From Candidatus Parvarchaeota archaeon UBA573 (lineage in GTDB: Archaea > Nanobdellota > Nanobdellia > Parvarchaeales > Parvarchaeaceae), in NCBI GenBank assembly GCA_002502045.1, contig DAPE01000019.1, forward strand, positions 90,210-154,209: DNA of 64,000 nucleotides, written 5' to 3'. Every line of letters starts with the position of its first letter. Within the stretch, counting starts at the first letter, position 1. Made by a program: the position numbers and the translations under genes. The notes under the pieces are model-generated. The model searched no databases, had not been told where the DNA came from, and was given only the letters and a program-made list of their open reading frames with translations. Below, piece by piece: positions 49,000-57,458 of the stretch.

Positions 49000-50526
49000 A
49001 TGGAAGAAAAGAATATTATAGGGATGTTAAGTAAAACCGATAAAATTTTGCTTTCTAACCTTAAAAACGGTGAAATGTTCGCAAACGAGGTCGAATTAAA
49101 ATGTGGACTTGAAAGAGCTGCAGTTATAAATTCTGCCAGGAAACTTTTATCACTCAATCTAATAAACATAGAAAGTATAACCAAGAGCAGGCTCAGGCTT
49201 ACTTATTTAGGACAAAAATATCTAAAAGAAGGATTACCCGAATATAGAGTTTTTTGTTTTGCAAAGAAAAATAAAACTTTTGAGTATAAGCAACTTTTTT
49301 CCAGTATTGTAATGGATAAAGATGAACTTAATGCAGCTATAGGAGTTTTAAAGCGTTTGTCTGCAATAAAGGTTGATGGCGGCAAAATTTCTGTAAATTT
49401 AGACCCGTCTTCTTTGATAGAAGAACGGAATGTAATCTTGAAATCAGTAGAAAATAACGAAAATGTTGATTACAAGTTTGTTCAAGATTTTATAAAAAGA
49501 GGCATAATAGAACAAATCAATGAAATAAACGAAAAATTTTCTATAACTTTAAGTGGCGTAAAAATCATAAAAGATCCTGAATTTAATAAAGATTACATTG
49601 ACAAAATTTCTACAAATGACATTAAAAATTGGCAGGGATTAAACTTTAGAGGGTACATTGAAAATCCAGAAATAATTAGTTCTTTATCCGGAAAAACAAA
49701 TGTTAAGACAAAATTTATTTCATTAATAAAGAATGCAATGGTTTCTATGGGATTTTTAGAAATGCATAGTAACTTTGTAGAGTCGACTTTTTGGAATTTT
49801 GATGTAATGATGTTTAGGCAGGATCATCCAGATAGAGAAATACAAGATACAGTATATCTTAATGGTTTGGAGGCGGTTGTACCAGAAAAGCTTCTTAAAA
49901 ATGTAAAAAAAGTTTATGAGAGCGGATTTTTTTCATCCAAATATAATGAGTCTATAGGGTATAGGAGAAAATTTGATACATCAAAGAGTAACTCTCTTAT
50001 AATGAGGGGACACACGACCGCAACGACCTTTAGGTATATATCTGAATTTATCTCCAAAAACAAAGATAAGCCTGCAAAGTTTTTTTCAGTAGACAAAGGT
50101 TTCAGAAACGAAACAATGGATAACACCCACTTGTTGGAATTATACCAAATAGAAGGAATTGTTTATGGTGATAATCTAACAGTATCTGATTTAATTGGTT
50201 ATATAAAACAGTTCTACAAAAAAATAGGAATAAATAATATAAGGCTTAAACCAACATACAACCCCTACACTGAACCAAGTCTAGAGATACAAGCATTTAG
50301 TCCAAACCTAAAAAGGTGGATTGAGGTAGGAAATTCTGGGGTATTCAGGCCAGAAACGCTTAAGCCGTTTGGAATAAGCAAAAATATAATAGCTTGGGGT
50401 TTTGGTATGGAAAGAATGCTAAATTTAAAATTAGGCATTGCAGATATAAGGGATTTGTACGGCGCTTATACAGATATTGACTTACTGAGGGAATTAGAAT
50501 CTGCAAAGGTTTTTGGAGAGTTTTAA
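49000..50526 (+). CDS. pheS: Phenylalanyl-tRNA synthetase alpha subunit
   Basis: The 508-aa class II catalytic subunit is of the archaeal/eukaryotic type. It has N-terminal helical or winged-helix tRNA-binding domains, motif 1 around KNAMVSMGFLEMHSNFVESTFWNFDVM, motif 2 FRNETMDNTHLLELYQIEG and motif 3 AWGFGMERMLNLKLG. It forms an alpha2beta2 enzyme with the next gene product. Confidence 0.95.
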   Translation: MEEKNIIGMLSKTDKILLSNLKNGEMFANEVELKCGLERAAVINSARKLLSLNLINIESITKSRLRLTYLGQKYLKEGLPEYRVFCFAKKNKTFEYKQLFSSIVMDKDELNAAIGVLKRLSAIKVDGGKISVNLDPSSLIEERNVILKSVENNENVDYKFVQDFIKRGIIEQINEINEKFSITLSGVKIIKDPEFNKDYIDKISTNDIKNWQGLNFRGYIENPEIISSLSGKTNVKTKFISLIKNAMVSMGFLEMHSNFVESTFWNFDVMMFRQDHPDREIQDTVYLNGLEAVVPEKLLKNVKKVYESGFFSSKYNESIGYRRKFDTSKSNSLIMRGHTTATTFRYISEFISKNKDKPAKFFSVDKGFRNETMDNTHLLELYQIEGIVYGDNLTVSDLIGYIKQFYKKIGINNIRLKPTYNPYTEPSLEIQAFSPNLKRWIEVGNSGVFRPETLKPFGISKNIIAWGFGMERMLNLKLGIADIRDLYGAYTDIDLLRELESAKVFGEF

Positions 50527-50527
50527 T

Positions 50528-52171
50528 ATGGTAATGCTTAATTACAGTTTGGATGAAATGAACCAAGTGCTTGGTAAGAAACTTAAGATAAAAGATTACG
50601 AAAATATCTCACTTCAATTTGGATTAGATTTAGAAGAAGGGGAAAATGCACTTAACTTTGAGCTTACATCTGATAGAACTGATATAGTATCAAAGTATTC
50701 CCTTGCTCAGATATTTGCTAGTCAACTTGGAATAAAAATTAATAGACATAATGAATTAAAAACTGAAAATTTAGATATTTCAGTCTATAAAACCGAAAGA
50801 GAATTTGTCAATGCTTTGCACATAGTACTTAATACTAAAGTAGGGGGAAATTTAAGTGAAATTTTAGCTATACAAGAAAGACTTGATAAAAATATAGGCA
50901 GAAACCGAAAAAAATCAGCTATCGGATTTTTTGACTATCAAAAGATATCCTTTCCTATAGAGTATCGCGAAGTTCCGGCTAGCAAAGTTAATTTTATACC
51001 CTTAGGTTATTCTGCAGAAAAAAATTATAATGAAATAATTAAAGATGTTAAGCAAGCAAATGAATACAAGAATTTAATTCCGAAAAAACCAATAGTTTGG
51101 CTGGATAATAAGAACAATATAATTGCTATGCCACCAATAATAAATGCTGATAAATACTCAATTAATGAAAATACTACAGAGTTATTTGTAGATATAACGG
51201 GTACGGATAAGGAAACCGTAAATGCCGTTACTAAGATACTTATATACAATTTTCAGTTCTTGGGTAAAGTGTCTGTAATAAAATTAAAATATAAAAATAA
51301 ATCTATCTCAACGAATTTTTCAATGTCCTCTCATAAATTTTACTTAAATGAAGATTCAATAAAATCATTATTAGGCATAAAAATAAGTAAAGATCTGGCG
51401 GAAAAAATACTTTCAAAGTTGGATTATAGGGTTAAATCTGTAGGAAAAGATCTTTTGATTGAGCCTCCTTTTTATAGACAGGACATAATGCATCAAGTTG
51501 ATATTATTGATGATATAATGAGATCATTTGGAATAAATAACATACCCGAAACAGCTCCTAATCTCTACACTGAAGGAGATTTTTTGCAAAATCATTATGT
51601 GTTAGAGAATTTAAGAGAAACACTTGTAGGATTTGGTTATCAAGAGATAGACATAAACACACTTACAAATGAGAAATACCAATTCACCAATACTTTTATA
51701 AAAGGAGAGGATTATGTTAGTCTCCTCCAGCTTAAGAGTGGCGACGTAACAATGGCAAGTAAATATCTATTTCCTGAGCTTTTGAGGCTTATATCAAATA
51801 ATTTGCATAAAAAATTCCCTCAGAAAGTTTTCTCTTTATCGGAAGTTCCAGAGTTAGGAGAATCAGATGTAAAGTTTAAAAATTCACTTAAGCTTTCAGT
51901 AGTTTCTTGCGAAAAAGATTCAAATATAACCGATATTCTGTCAATAATAAAAAAATTACTGTCTGACTCTTTTATGATTAAAAATATCTCTACAAGGTAT
52001 GTTAGTGATAAGTATTCAAAGACATTTATAAGCCACAGAGGCTACACAGTTATTGCGGATGGCAAAGAAATAGGCATTGCCGGAGAAGTTCATCCTAGAG
52101 TATTAAATCTATTTAGCATAGAATTGCCTATCTCTGTTGCTGAGATATCAATAGACAGCTTTATACAATGA
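50528..52171 (+). CDS. pheT: Phenylalanyl-tRNA synthetase beta subunit
   Basis: From the ATG one base after the pheS stop the protein has 547 residues (an in-frame ATG inside pheS would add five). It has the archaeal pheT pattern, with ELTSDRTDIVSKYSLAQIF, a B3/B4-like region, a B5 domain and DIMRSFGINNIPETAP. It lacks a ferredoxin-fold anticodon domain, as is normal in archaea. It is followed with a 4-bp overlap by the aMBF1 gene. Confidence 0.93.
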   Translation: MVMLNYSLDEMNQVLGKKLKIKDYENISLQFGLDLEEGENALNFELTSDRTDIVSKYSLAQIFASQLGIKINRHNELKTENLDISVYKTEREFVNALHIVLNTKVGGNLSEILAIQERLDKNIGRNRKKSAIGFFDYQKISFPIEYREVPASKVNFIPLGYSAEKNYNEIIKDVKQANEYKNLIPKKPIVWLDNKNNIIAMPPIINADKYSINENTTELFVDITGTDKETVNAVTKILIYNFQFLGKVSVIKLKYKNKSISTNFSMSSHKFYLNEDSIKSLLGIKISKDLAEKILSKLDYRVKSVGKDLLIEPPFYRQDIMHQVDIIDDIMRSFGINNIPETAPNLYTEGDFLQNHYVLENLRETLVGFGYQEIDINTLTNEKYQFTNTFIKGEDYVSLLQLKSGDVTMASKYLFPELLRLISNNLHKKFPQKVFSLSEVPELGESDVKFKNSLKLSVVSCEKDSNITDILSIIKKLLSDSFMIKNISTRYVSDKYSKTFISHRGYTVIADGKEIGIAGEVHPRVLNLFSIELPISVAEISIDSFIQ

Positions 52172-52608
52172 ATTGCGAAATATGTGGTGCGTTTGAAGAG
52201 AATCTTTTAAAAGTAGAAGTAGAAGGAGCTTTAATGAACCTTTGTAAAAGCTGTTCAAAATATGGGAAGGTTATTGAATTTAATACTTCTACAAATAACA
52301 AACAATTAAAACAGTATAAAAGTGAAAGGCAGCTAAAGTACAATTATCTAGAAGTTATGAAAAATGCATTAGAAGAAAAAAAGCTTTCAATTAATGAAGT
52401 TGCAAACAATCTAAAATGTTCCCCTAAAGATTTAAAAAAGATATTTTTAGGAGATATTCTGCCAGATAATGACATAACCGCAAAAATAGAAAAGGTTCTT
52501 AATATCTCTTTGTATGAGCTTGATTATGTTTCAGATGTCAACTCAGCAATTGACAGCAATAAGTTATCATTTGGGGATGTTGTTGACATAAAAAGAATTA
52601 AAAAGTAA
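52168..52608 (+). CDS. aMBF1: zinc ribbon plus helix-turn-helix
   Basis: The 146-aa protein has an N-terminal zinc ribbon (CEIC, then LCKSCSKYGKVI) and a C-terminal XRE-type HTH (VMKNALEEKKLSINEVANNLKCSPKDLKKIFLG). This is the domain order of archaeal multiprotein bridging factor 1, a translation- and transcription-associated protein. It overlaps the pheT end by four bases. Confidence 0.88.
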   Translation: MNCEICGAFEENLLKVEVEGALMNLCKSCSKYGKVIEFNTSTNNKQLKQYKSERQLKYNYLEVMKNALEEKKLSINEVANNLKCSPKDLKKIFLGDILPDNDITAKIEKVLNISLYELDYVSDVNSAIDSNKLSFGDVVDIKRIKK

Positions 52609-52613
52609 TTATT

Positions 52614-52696
52614 GCAGAGGTAACGAAGCGGTCAAACGTGTAAGGCTTAGGACCTTATGGCTTAGGCCTTCGAGGGTTCAAATCCCTCCCTCTGCA
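52614..52696 (+). tRNA. tRNA-Leu (anticodon UAG)
   Basis: The acceptor GCAGAGG pairs with CCTCTGC and the anticodon stem TAAGG pairs with CCTTA around CTTAGGA (anticodon TAG). A long class II variable arm has GGC/GCC, and the T arm is GAGGG-TTCAAAT-CCCTC. No intron. Discriminator A. Confidence 0.94.
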
Positions 52697-52796
52697 TATT
52701 TCTTATAAAAACCTATTTACACCTATAATGATAAACTTAAATACTAAAATTTGCTTATCTTCTTATAGCATTAAAATTAAGTTGTGAGGTGTAAAC

Positions 52797-53201
52797 ATGG
52801 TAGATCTTTCGTTTGATAATTTCTTGAATATATTCAAGAAGAATGTTAATGTTGATTCTTCTAGCCAAAGTGGTGACTACGTTGAATTAGAAGTTGAGCA
52901 GGGCGATAAACCTATGGCTAAAATATACGTAAAATACTATAATCTTAACAAGTTTGAAGAAGCTAGTTCTATTCTTAATGATATTCGCTCCGGATACACT
53001 TTATCATTTATAAAAGTAAAAGAGATAAGAGAAAAAGGAGGAGTGGATGAATTGAAACGTACTATCTCAAAATTAAAGAAAAGTGCAGATGCAGCAGAAG
53101 CGCAGATAATCGGCGTAGATGAGGATTATCTTTTAGTCGTGCCAGATTTCGTAAAGGTTGAAAAGGGAGAAGTTCTTGGCAATCAAGAAAGTAAAATTTA
53201 A
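52797..53201 (+). CDS. sepF: SepF-like cell-division protein
   Basis: The 134-aa protein matches archaeal SepF. A short N-terminal amphipathic helix (MVDLSFDNFLNIF) could bind the membrane. The conserved core follows, with YVKYYNLNKFEEASSIL, ELKRTISKLKKSADAAEAQIIGVD and DYLLVVPDFVKV. SepF anchors FtsZ to the membrane in FtsZ-dividing archaea. No ftsZ is in the window. A TATA-like, AT-rich region precedes it. Confidence 0.88.
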   Translation: MVDLSFDNFLNIFKKNVNVDSSSQSGDYVELEVEQGDKPMAKIYVKYYNLNKFEEASSILNDIRSGYTLSFIKVKEIREKGGVDELKRTISKLKKSADAAEAQIIGVDEDYLLVVPDFVKVEKGEVLGNQESKI

Positions 53202-53524
53202 TTAGAATTTTCTGCTTCCTTTGAATAATAAGCTGCGTTTATAGCGCATTTATCCGAATCTTTGGTTATACTCAACATAGTAAGAGGAGGGGTCTTCTGA
53301 TTATCACAATTTTCTCCGTCTATTTTTGTAGTATTAAATGTAAATGATAAATCTTCGAATAAATCAGCTGCACTTTTATCAACACCTACTATTGTTGGTT
53401 TGGACGTATTAAGAATATCTTTTACTTCGCTCAAACTTTTTACTCTATGGACTTGCACAGAGTCATTTATAACTACAGCTACTATAATCTTACCTTGGTT
53501 TACTGCTATTCCTGCTCTTGTCAT
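53198..53524 (-). CDS. Uncharacterised small protein, possible RNase H-like fold
   Basis: The 108-aa protein begins with a strand-loop-strand pattern, GIAVNQGKIIVAVVIND, and later KPTIVGVDKSAADLF. Both are weakly reminiscent of the RNase H-like or DUF429 fold. It has two cysteines. It overlaps the methyltransferase gene by about 35 bp and the sepF gene by four bases on the opposite strand. No firm family. Confidence 0.5.
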   Translation of the reverse strand: MTRAGIAVNQGKIIVAVVINDSVQVHRVKSLSEVKDILNTSKPTIVGVDKSAADLFEDLSFTFNTTKIDGENCDNQKTPPLTMLSITKDSDKCAINAAYYSKEAENSN

Positions 53525-54080
53525 ATATTTTAATAAGGATAAGCTCCTCGAAGAAAAAATTAACTGAAGACAACTTCTTAAAGCTAAGTTTTAAACGCTT
53601 TATCTCCTTATATACTTTATCTATGTCATAAATGGTGGAGAGTATAATAAAGGCTTCTCCATTACGCTTCAAGTGTTTTTTAAGAGAACTTATTATCTTT
53701 AATGTAATTTCATTACCGGTCTCTCCCCCAGATAATGCATACCCTATCCAGCCTTTTTCCATTTTTTTAGGAAGGTAAGGTGGATTTGCATATATAATAT
53801 CAAATTTTCTTTTATCAAGAGCATAAAATAAATCAGAGTTTATGCATTCAAAGTTACTTATCCCGTTTTTTCTTGCATTATATTCTATTGCTTTTATAGC
53901 TTTTGGATTTATGTCAACGAATGTTACTTTATTCGCTAATCGCGCTGCATTTAGACCTATTATCCCACTGCCAGCGCACATGTCAAGTACATCTCCGTGT
54001 GCATATTTTACAGCATTTAAAAGAAGGAAGCTGTCCTCCGCAGGCGGGTAAACTCCCTTTAACTCTTTTATATCTACCAT
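53490..54080 (-). CDS. HemK/Mtq2-type class I methyltransferase
   Basis: From the preferred ATG at 54078-54080 (MVDIKELKGVYPPAEDSFLL) the protein has 196 residues. It has the SAM site DMCAGSGIIGLNAAR and the NPPY motif ANPPYLPKK that presents the glutamine amide. Archaeal and eukaryotic members methylate the GGQ glutamine of release factor aRF1/eRF1. An ATG 30 bases upstream is possible. It ends overlapping the small gene downstream and is divergent from the exported protein at 54116. Confidence 0.85.
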   Translation of the reverse strand: MVDIKELKGVYPPAEDSFLLLNAVKYAHGDVLDMCAGSGIIGLNAARLANKVTFVDINPKAIKAIEYNARKNGISNFECINSDLFYALDKRKFDIIYANPPYLPKKMEKGWIGYALSGGETGNEITLKIISSLKKHLKRNGEAFIILSTIYDIDKVYKEIKRLKLSFKKLSSVNFFFEELILIKIYDKSRNSSKPR

Positions 54081-54115
54081 ATCGAAACACTTATTAACAA
54101 TAAATACCAAATTAA

Positions 54116-54598
54116 ATGATAAATATGAAAGGACTTAGAAACTATTTATTGCTTGCTTTGTTAATAGTATTTTTAATAGGGTTTATAGCTGCAGGTAAAA
54201 CCTCTCCGGCTTACAAGGCACCGGTAACGCAGGCTGTAAACTGTGGTTCAGCAAATCTCAACTTCGTTTATTCCACTAATACAAACGTAAAGGCACCAGA
54301 AGGCACTAACACTTTCTTTAACATATATGTTAACAACACTGGAAATGTAACTGAAGATATAGGTTTGACCGTAACTCCTTCTGCGAACGCACCTTTCTTC
54401 GTCAAAGTCGCAAATTCGACGGAACTTAACATAAGCAAAGAAGTGTTTACAAGTTTCGGCGTCTATTCACCGTCAAAGCTTGGAAATTATTCCGTCGTTG
54501 CAAACCTATCTGCAAGCTATCTCAATTGCGTAAATTATAAGATTATACCTATAAATGTTATAGTAGTAAATTCTACATCAGTAAATTCTACAAGTTAA
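54116..54598 (+). CDS. Exported Asn-glycosylation-rich protein
   Basis: The 160-aa protein has a hydrophobic signal or anchor (about residues 9-27) and a beta-rich exodomain with many N-X-S/T sequons and two cysteines. An internal ATG at codon 4 is an alternative start. It resembles CARDB/Ig-like secreted domains (FFNIYVNNTGNVTEDIGL). Its stop overlaps the start of the OB-fold gene (TAATG), an odd link between a surface protein and replication genes. Confidence 0.7.
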   Translation: MINMKGLRNYLLLALLIVFLIGFIAAGKTSPAYKAPVTQAVNCGSANLNFVYSTNTNVKAPEGTNTFFNIYVNNTGNVTEDIGLTVTPSANAPFFVKVANSTELNISKEVFTSFGVYSPSKLGNYSVVANLSASYLNCVNYKIIPINVIVVNSTSVNSTS

Positions 54599-54933
54599 TG
54601 GAAAATCAGGTAATAAAGGATACCGAAATTAAGGAGATAAAAGAAGACAGTGTAAGAATCAGGTTTGTTGGAAAAATACTTTCGTATGATGATAAAACAG
54701 GTATGTTTGAAGTAGAAGATGGCGGTCAGAGGATCACTTGCCTTCCAAATTATCAGGAAAATATAAAGTTAGAGCCTTCAGAGCTCGTTCTCGTTACTGG
54801 AAAAAGCATTGCTGCTGATTCAGCTTTTGAGGTTAGGGCAGATAAAGCAGAAAATATAAATATAAATGATTACAACAATTATAAAAAGTATTTAATAACA
54901 AGAAATAATATATTACATAGTAATGGAAGCTGA
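54598..54933 (+). CDS. OB-fold nucleic-acid-binding protein
   Basis: The 111-aa protein has a single OB-fold pattern: RIRFVGKILSYDDKTGMFEVEDGGQRITCLP, then ELVLVTGKSIAADSAFEVRADKAENI. This is like small RPA subunits. It overlaps PCNA by 11 bp and so is likely co-expressed. It may be a single-strand DNA-binding protein used at the replication fork. Confidence 0.78.
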   Translation: MENQVIKDTEIKEIKEDSVRIRFVGKILSYDDKTGMFEVEDGGQRITCLPNYQENIKLEPSELVLVTGKSIAADSAFEVRADKAENININDYNNYKKYLITRNNILHSNGS

Positions 54934-55663
54934 ATTTAAGGATGTAGATGTTTTTAAGAAAATGATGGATGCAATAGGAAGTTTAATGTCCGATGTTTCT
55001 ATAGATTTTAATGAAGAAGGTTTCGCAATTAAAGCAATGGATCCTGCAAATATCGCAATGGTGCTATTTGAAGCAAAAAAATCCATTTTTTCTAATTTTA
55101 ATATAGAAAAGCCGGTAAAAATATCTGTTTCTCTTGACGATTTGAATGGTATATTAAAGCTAGTTAAAAAAGAAGACAAGCTAAAGTTATCAGATTCTAA
55201 GAGTAAACTTGTGCTAGACATAAATGGAAGAAATAAGCAACACTTCACAATACCATTAATAGATGAAAATTATACAGCTCAAAAAATACCTCAATTAAAG
55301 TTTGCATCCGAGGTTACTATCCTTGGTTCGCTTATAAAAGACTCAGTAAAGGCAGCTTCGCTTGTAGACGATTCTATATACTTTACTGTTGATAGGCCAA
55401 GATTCATAATAAGTTCAAAAAGCGATGAAAAAGAATTCTCACAGGAATTATCAATAAATGATAATAAAGAGATTTTTGATTTAAAATCGGATTCTACTAC
55501 TAGGTCAAAATACTCTATAGAATATCTTACAAAATTTTTGTATGTTGTAGACACAGAGAAACCTATAAAAATGTCATTTTCTAACAATTATCCTCTAAAG
55601 GTCGACTATGAGCTTAATTCTGATGCAGTTATGTCATTTATACTGGCAAATAGGCTAGAGTAA
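54923..55663 (+). CDS. pcn: PCNA sliding clamp
   Basis: The 246-aa clamp shows the PCNA pattern: DVDVFKKMMDAIGSLMSDVSIDFNEEGFAIKAMDPANIAMVLFE, the interdomain loop and the C-terminal YSIEYLTKFLYV...KPIKMSFSNNYPLKVDYEL. It encircles DNA and tethers polymerase, Fen1 and ligase. The upstream OB-fold gene overlaps it. A PD-(D/E)XK nuclease gene is convergent, starting one base after its stop. Confidence 0.95.
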   Translation: MEAEFKDVDVFKKMMDAIGSLMSDVSIDFNEEGFAIKAMDPANIAMVLFEAKKSIFSNFNIEKPVKISVSLDDLNGILKLVKKEDKLKLSDSKSKLVLDINGRNKQHFTIPLIDENYTAQKIPQLKFASEVTILGSLIKDSVKAASLVDDSIYFTVDRPRFIISSKSDEKEFSQELSINDNKEIFDLKSDSTTRSKYSIEYLTKFLYVVDTEKPIKMSFSNNYPLKVDYELNSDAVMSFILANRLE

Positions 55664-56101
55664 TTAAAAAACGAATAATTCATCTTCGTATAAGTCTATA
55701 CTTCTTAGCAGTACTGGCAATGAAGAGATGTCAACCGCAAGTACTTTGTCTTCTCCAGGTTTATGCATTAATAAAGAATTTGTTTTGTTCTTTGTAACAA
55801 GGAGTACTACCTCTTTTATGTTATCTTTCTTTTCTTTATCTATAAAATTATAAGCCCGGTTTAGTTGTTTTTTTATGAATTCTCTTTCTTTTTCAGGGGG
55901 GATATAAGCATGGTTTTTGCAGTCTACAAAGAATCTACGTTGTTTGTCATAAGCTATAAAATCTATTTGGAACCTTCTGCTTGTTTTAAATCTTACATCT
56001 CTTCTAACCGTATAGTCAAATTTCTCAAAGATGTCTGCCGCGTCATTTTCGAACTGTTTCCATTGATTGTCTTCTTTTTTAAATTCAGCGTTGAAATACA
56101 T
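55664..56101 (-). CDS. PD-(D/E)XK superfamily nuclease
   Basis: The 145-aa protein has the endonuclease-fold signature FQIDFIAYDKQRRFFVDCKNHA, with Asp and Asp-x-Lys (D-C-K) on adjacent strands, preceded by an FENDAADIFEKFDYTV helix. Such small archaeal proteins resemble Holliday-junction or Mrr-like nucleases. It is convergent to pcn with no gap, perhaps a repair factor. A restriction-modification partner is absent. Confidence 0.78.
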   Translation of the reverse strand: MYFNAEFKKEDNQWKQFENDAADIFEKFDYTVRRDVRFKTSRRFQIDFIAYDKQRRFFVDCKNHAYIPPEKEREFIKKQLNRAYNFIDKEKKDNIKEVVLLVTKNKTNSLLMHKPGEDKVLAVDISSLPVLLRSIDLYEDELFVF

Positions 56102-56139
56102 AAAATATATAAAAGAAGCATATTAATAAATGGTATCAA

Positions 56140-56210
56140 GCATCGGTAGTCCAGTGGTAAGACACTACCCTGCCACGGTGGAGACCCGGGTTCGAATCCC
56201 GGCCGATGCA
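56140..56210 (+). tRNA. tRNA-Gly (anticodon GCC)
   Basis: The acceptor GCATCGG pairs with CCGATGC. The anticodon stem CTACC pairs with GGTGG around CTGCCAC (anticodon GCC), and the T arm is CCGGG-TTCGAAT-CCCGG. No intron. Discriminator A. The stop codon of a membrane-protein gene on the other strand begins on the very next base. Confidence 0.95.
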
Positions 56211-56528
56211 TTACTTTTTTTTCTTTAATGCAAACTTTATATAAAACCAGCTTTCTAGGTTTTTTACCGGTCTGATTATAGAGCCGCCTCCAAGCAAAGA
56301 AAGCATTAATAATAGAATACAAGCGGCTGTCAAAACAAATATTAATGGTGGTAATATATCAATATAACCTAAAATTAAAGAAATTATTATAGTTATTAAA
56401 AATCCTACTTCTTTTCTATAAAAATAAGTTATCCCAACACCAGCCACAATTAGTCCGAAAAAAAGGTAGCCTAGATAAGGGTTTGTTTGTATTACCGAGG
56501 TTATCATTAGATACAATATGTTTGTCAT
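56211..56528 (-). CDS. Small membrane protein, four predicted helices
   Basis: The 105-aa product is hydrophobic, with helices near residues 5-15, 17-35, 42-60 and 62-82 and a basic C-terminal tail. No family is recognised. It overlaps pth2 by four bases. Confidence 0.65.
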   Translation of the reverse strand: MTNILYLMITSVIQTNPYLGYLFFGLIVAGVGITYFYRKEVGFLITIIISLILGYIDILPPLIFVLTAACILLLMLSLLGGGSIIRPVKNLESWFYIKFALKKKK

Positions 56529-56920
56529 AATAATTTTAGTTTAGAGGTTATTTTATTTATTTCATCGACATAATAAGGGCCTATCCCTATAGCAGTTTCA
56601 GTACCGGGAGGGACCTGTGTCTGTCCTGCGTCTTTTACAACTTGGAAAGGTATTCTGCTTCTTTTTAATGAGTTTTTCAAATCTTCAAATTCCTCTATTT
56701 TATTTACCTTAAGCACTATCTTAGTTTCTCCTCTTTCTAACCATTCCTTAGCAATTTCCGGGTAAGCTTTTTCAGTGTGTATAAAGCTCATAAGGCTTGC
56801 GTGAGATCCTTGTGCAACGAGCTTTCCTGTTCCCATACCTAGATCCTTTCTAAGTATTATCATCTGTTTTATCTCTTTTTCTTTAGTTCTTTGCCTTGTT
56901 TTTATGCTCCTTATACCCAT
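56525..56920 (-). CDS. pth2: Peptidyl-tRNA hydrolase 2
   Basis: From ATG at 56918-56920, preceded by AGGTGATAAT, the protein has 131 residues. It has MIILRKDLGMGTGKLVAQGSHAS and AGQTQVPPGTETAIGIGP, the signature of the archaeal/eukaryotic Pth2. It recycles peptidyl-tRNAs. An in-frame ATG 33 bases upstream is less likely. Confidence 0.93.
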   Translation of the reverse strand: MGIRSIKTRQRTKEKEIKQMIILRKDLGMGTGKLVAQGSHASLMSFIHTEKAYPEIAKEWLERGETKIVLKVNKIEEFEDLKNSLKRSRIPFQVVKDAGQTQVPPGTETAIGIGPYYVDEINKITSKLKLL

Positions 56921-57001
56921 ATTATCACCTGTTTTATCTCTTTTATCATACATTATTTATAACAGAAACATATAAATATGAATCTAATAATAAACTAACA
57001 A

Positions 57002-57187
57002 ATGGCAGAGGAATTAGTTGAGCAGGAAAAGAATTTCTGTATATCTTGTGAACGAGATATTTCAATAATAGACAATTCAGTAATTTTTAATTGCCCTAGC
57101 TGTGGCACAAAAATCTCTAGATGCGGGAAATGCCGTGGTAGGGGAGTTAACTACACATGCAAAGTGTGTGGATTTGTGGGGCCTTAA
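57002..57187 (+). CDS. Zinc-ribbon protein paired with aEF1-beta
   Basis: The 61-aa protein has CISCERD, CPSCG, CGKC and CKVCG: four CxxC units forming two zinc ribbons, a pattern known from a small RNA-binding-type protein that precedes the aEF1-beta gene in many archaea. The next gene starts one base after its stop. Confidence 0.85.
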   Translation: MAEELVEQEKNFCISCERDISIIDNSVIFNCPSCGTKISRCGKCRGRGVNYTCKVCGFVGP

Positions 57188-57188
57188 T

Positions 57189-57458
57189 ATGGGAAAAGTA
57201 GTAATAAAAATAAAGGCGCTTCCAAAGGATACTTCATCAGATGTAGATAAAACTGTAAGTGAAATAAAATCCTTCTTATCAAAATATGGTTCAGTATACA
57301 AAGTAGAAGTTCAGCCACTTGCGTTTGGTTTAACTGTTATAATGATTACTTTAGTAGCAGATGAAGAAGAAGGAACTTCTAAGATAGAAGAGGCCTTTTC
57401 TTCATTTAAAGAGGCAAGCCTAAGCATATCAGAAGTAAGCAGGGCGCCAGATTTCTAA
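57189..57458 (+). CDS. Elongation factor 1-beta (aEF1B)
   Basis: From ATG at 57189 the protein has 89 residues: GKVVIKIKALPKDTSSDVDKTVSEI, then VEVQPLAFGLTVIMITLV, IEEAFSSFKEASLSISEVSR. This is the guanine-nucleotide exchange factor of aEF1A with its conserved 'PLAFGL' core. The frame can be extended 29 codons upstream, but that overlaps the zinc-ribbon gene and looks unlike the family. Confidence 0.92.
   Translation: MGKVVIKIKALPKDTSSDVDKTVSEIKSFLSKYGSVYKVEVQPLAFGLTVIMITLVADEEEGTSKIEEAFSSFKEASLSISEVSRAPDF

Noticed and set aside
57102..57188. Extended N-terminus of aEF1-beta
   Set aside because: It overlaps the zinc-ribbon gene and the extra residues do not fit the family, whose proteins start with a strand like GKVVIKIK.
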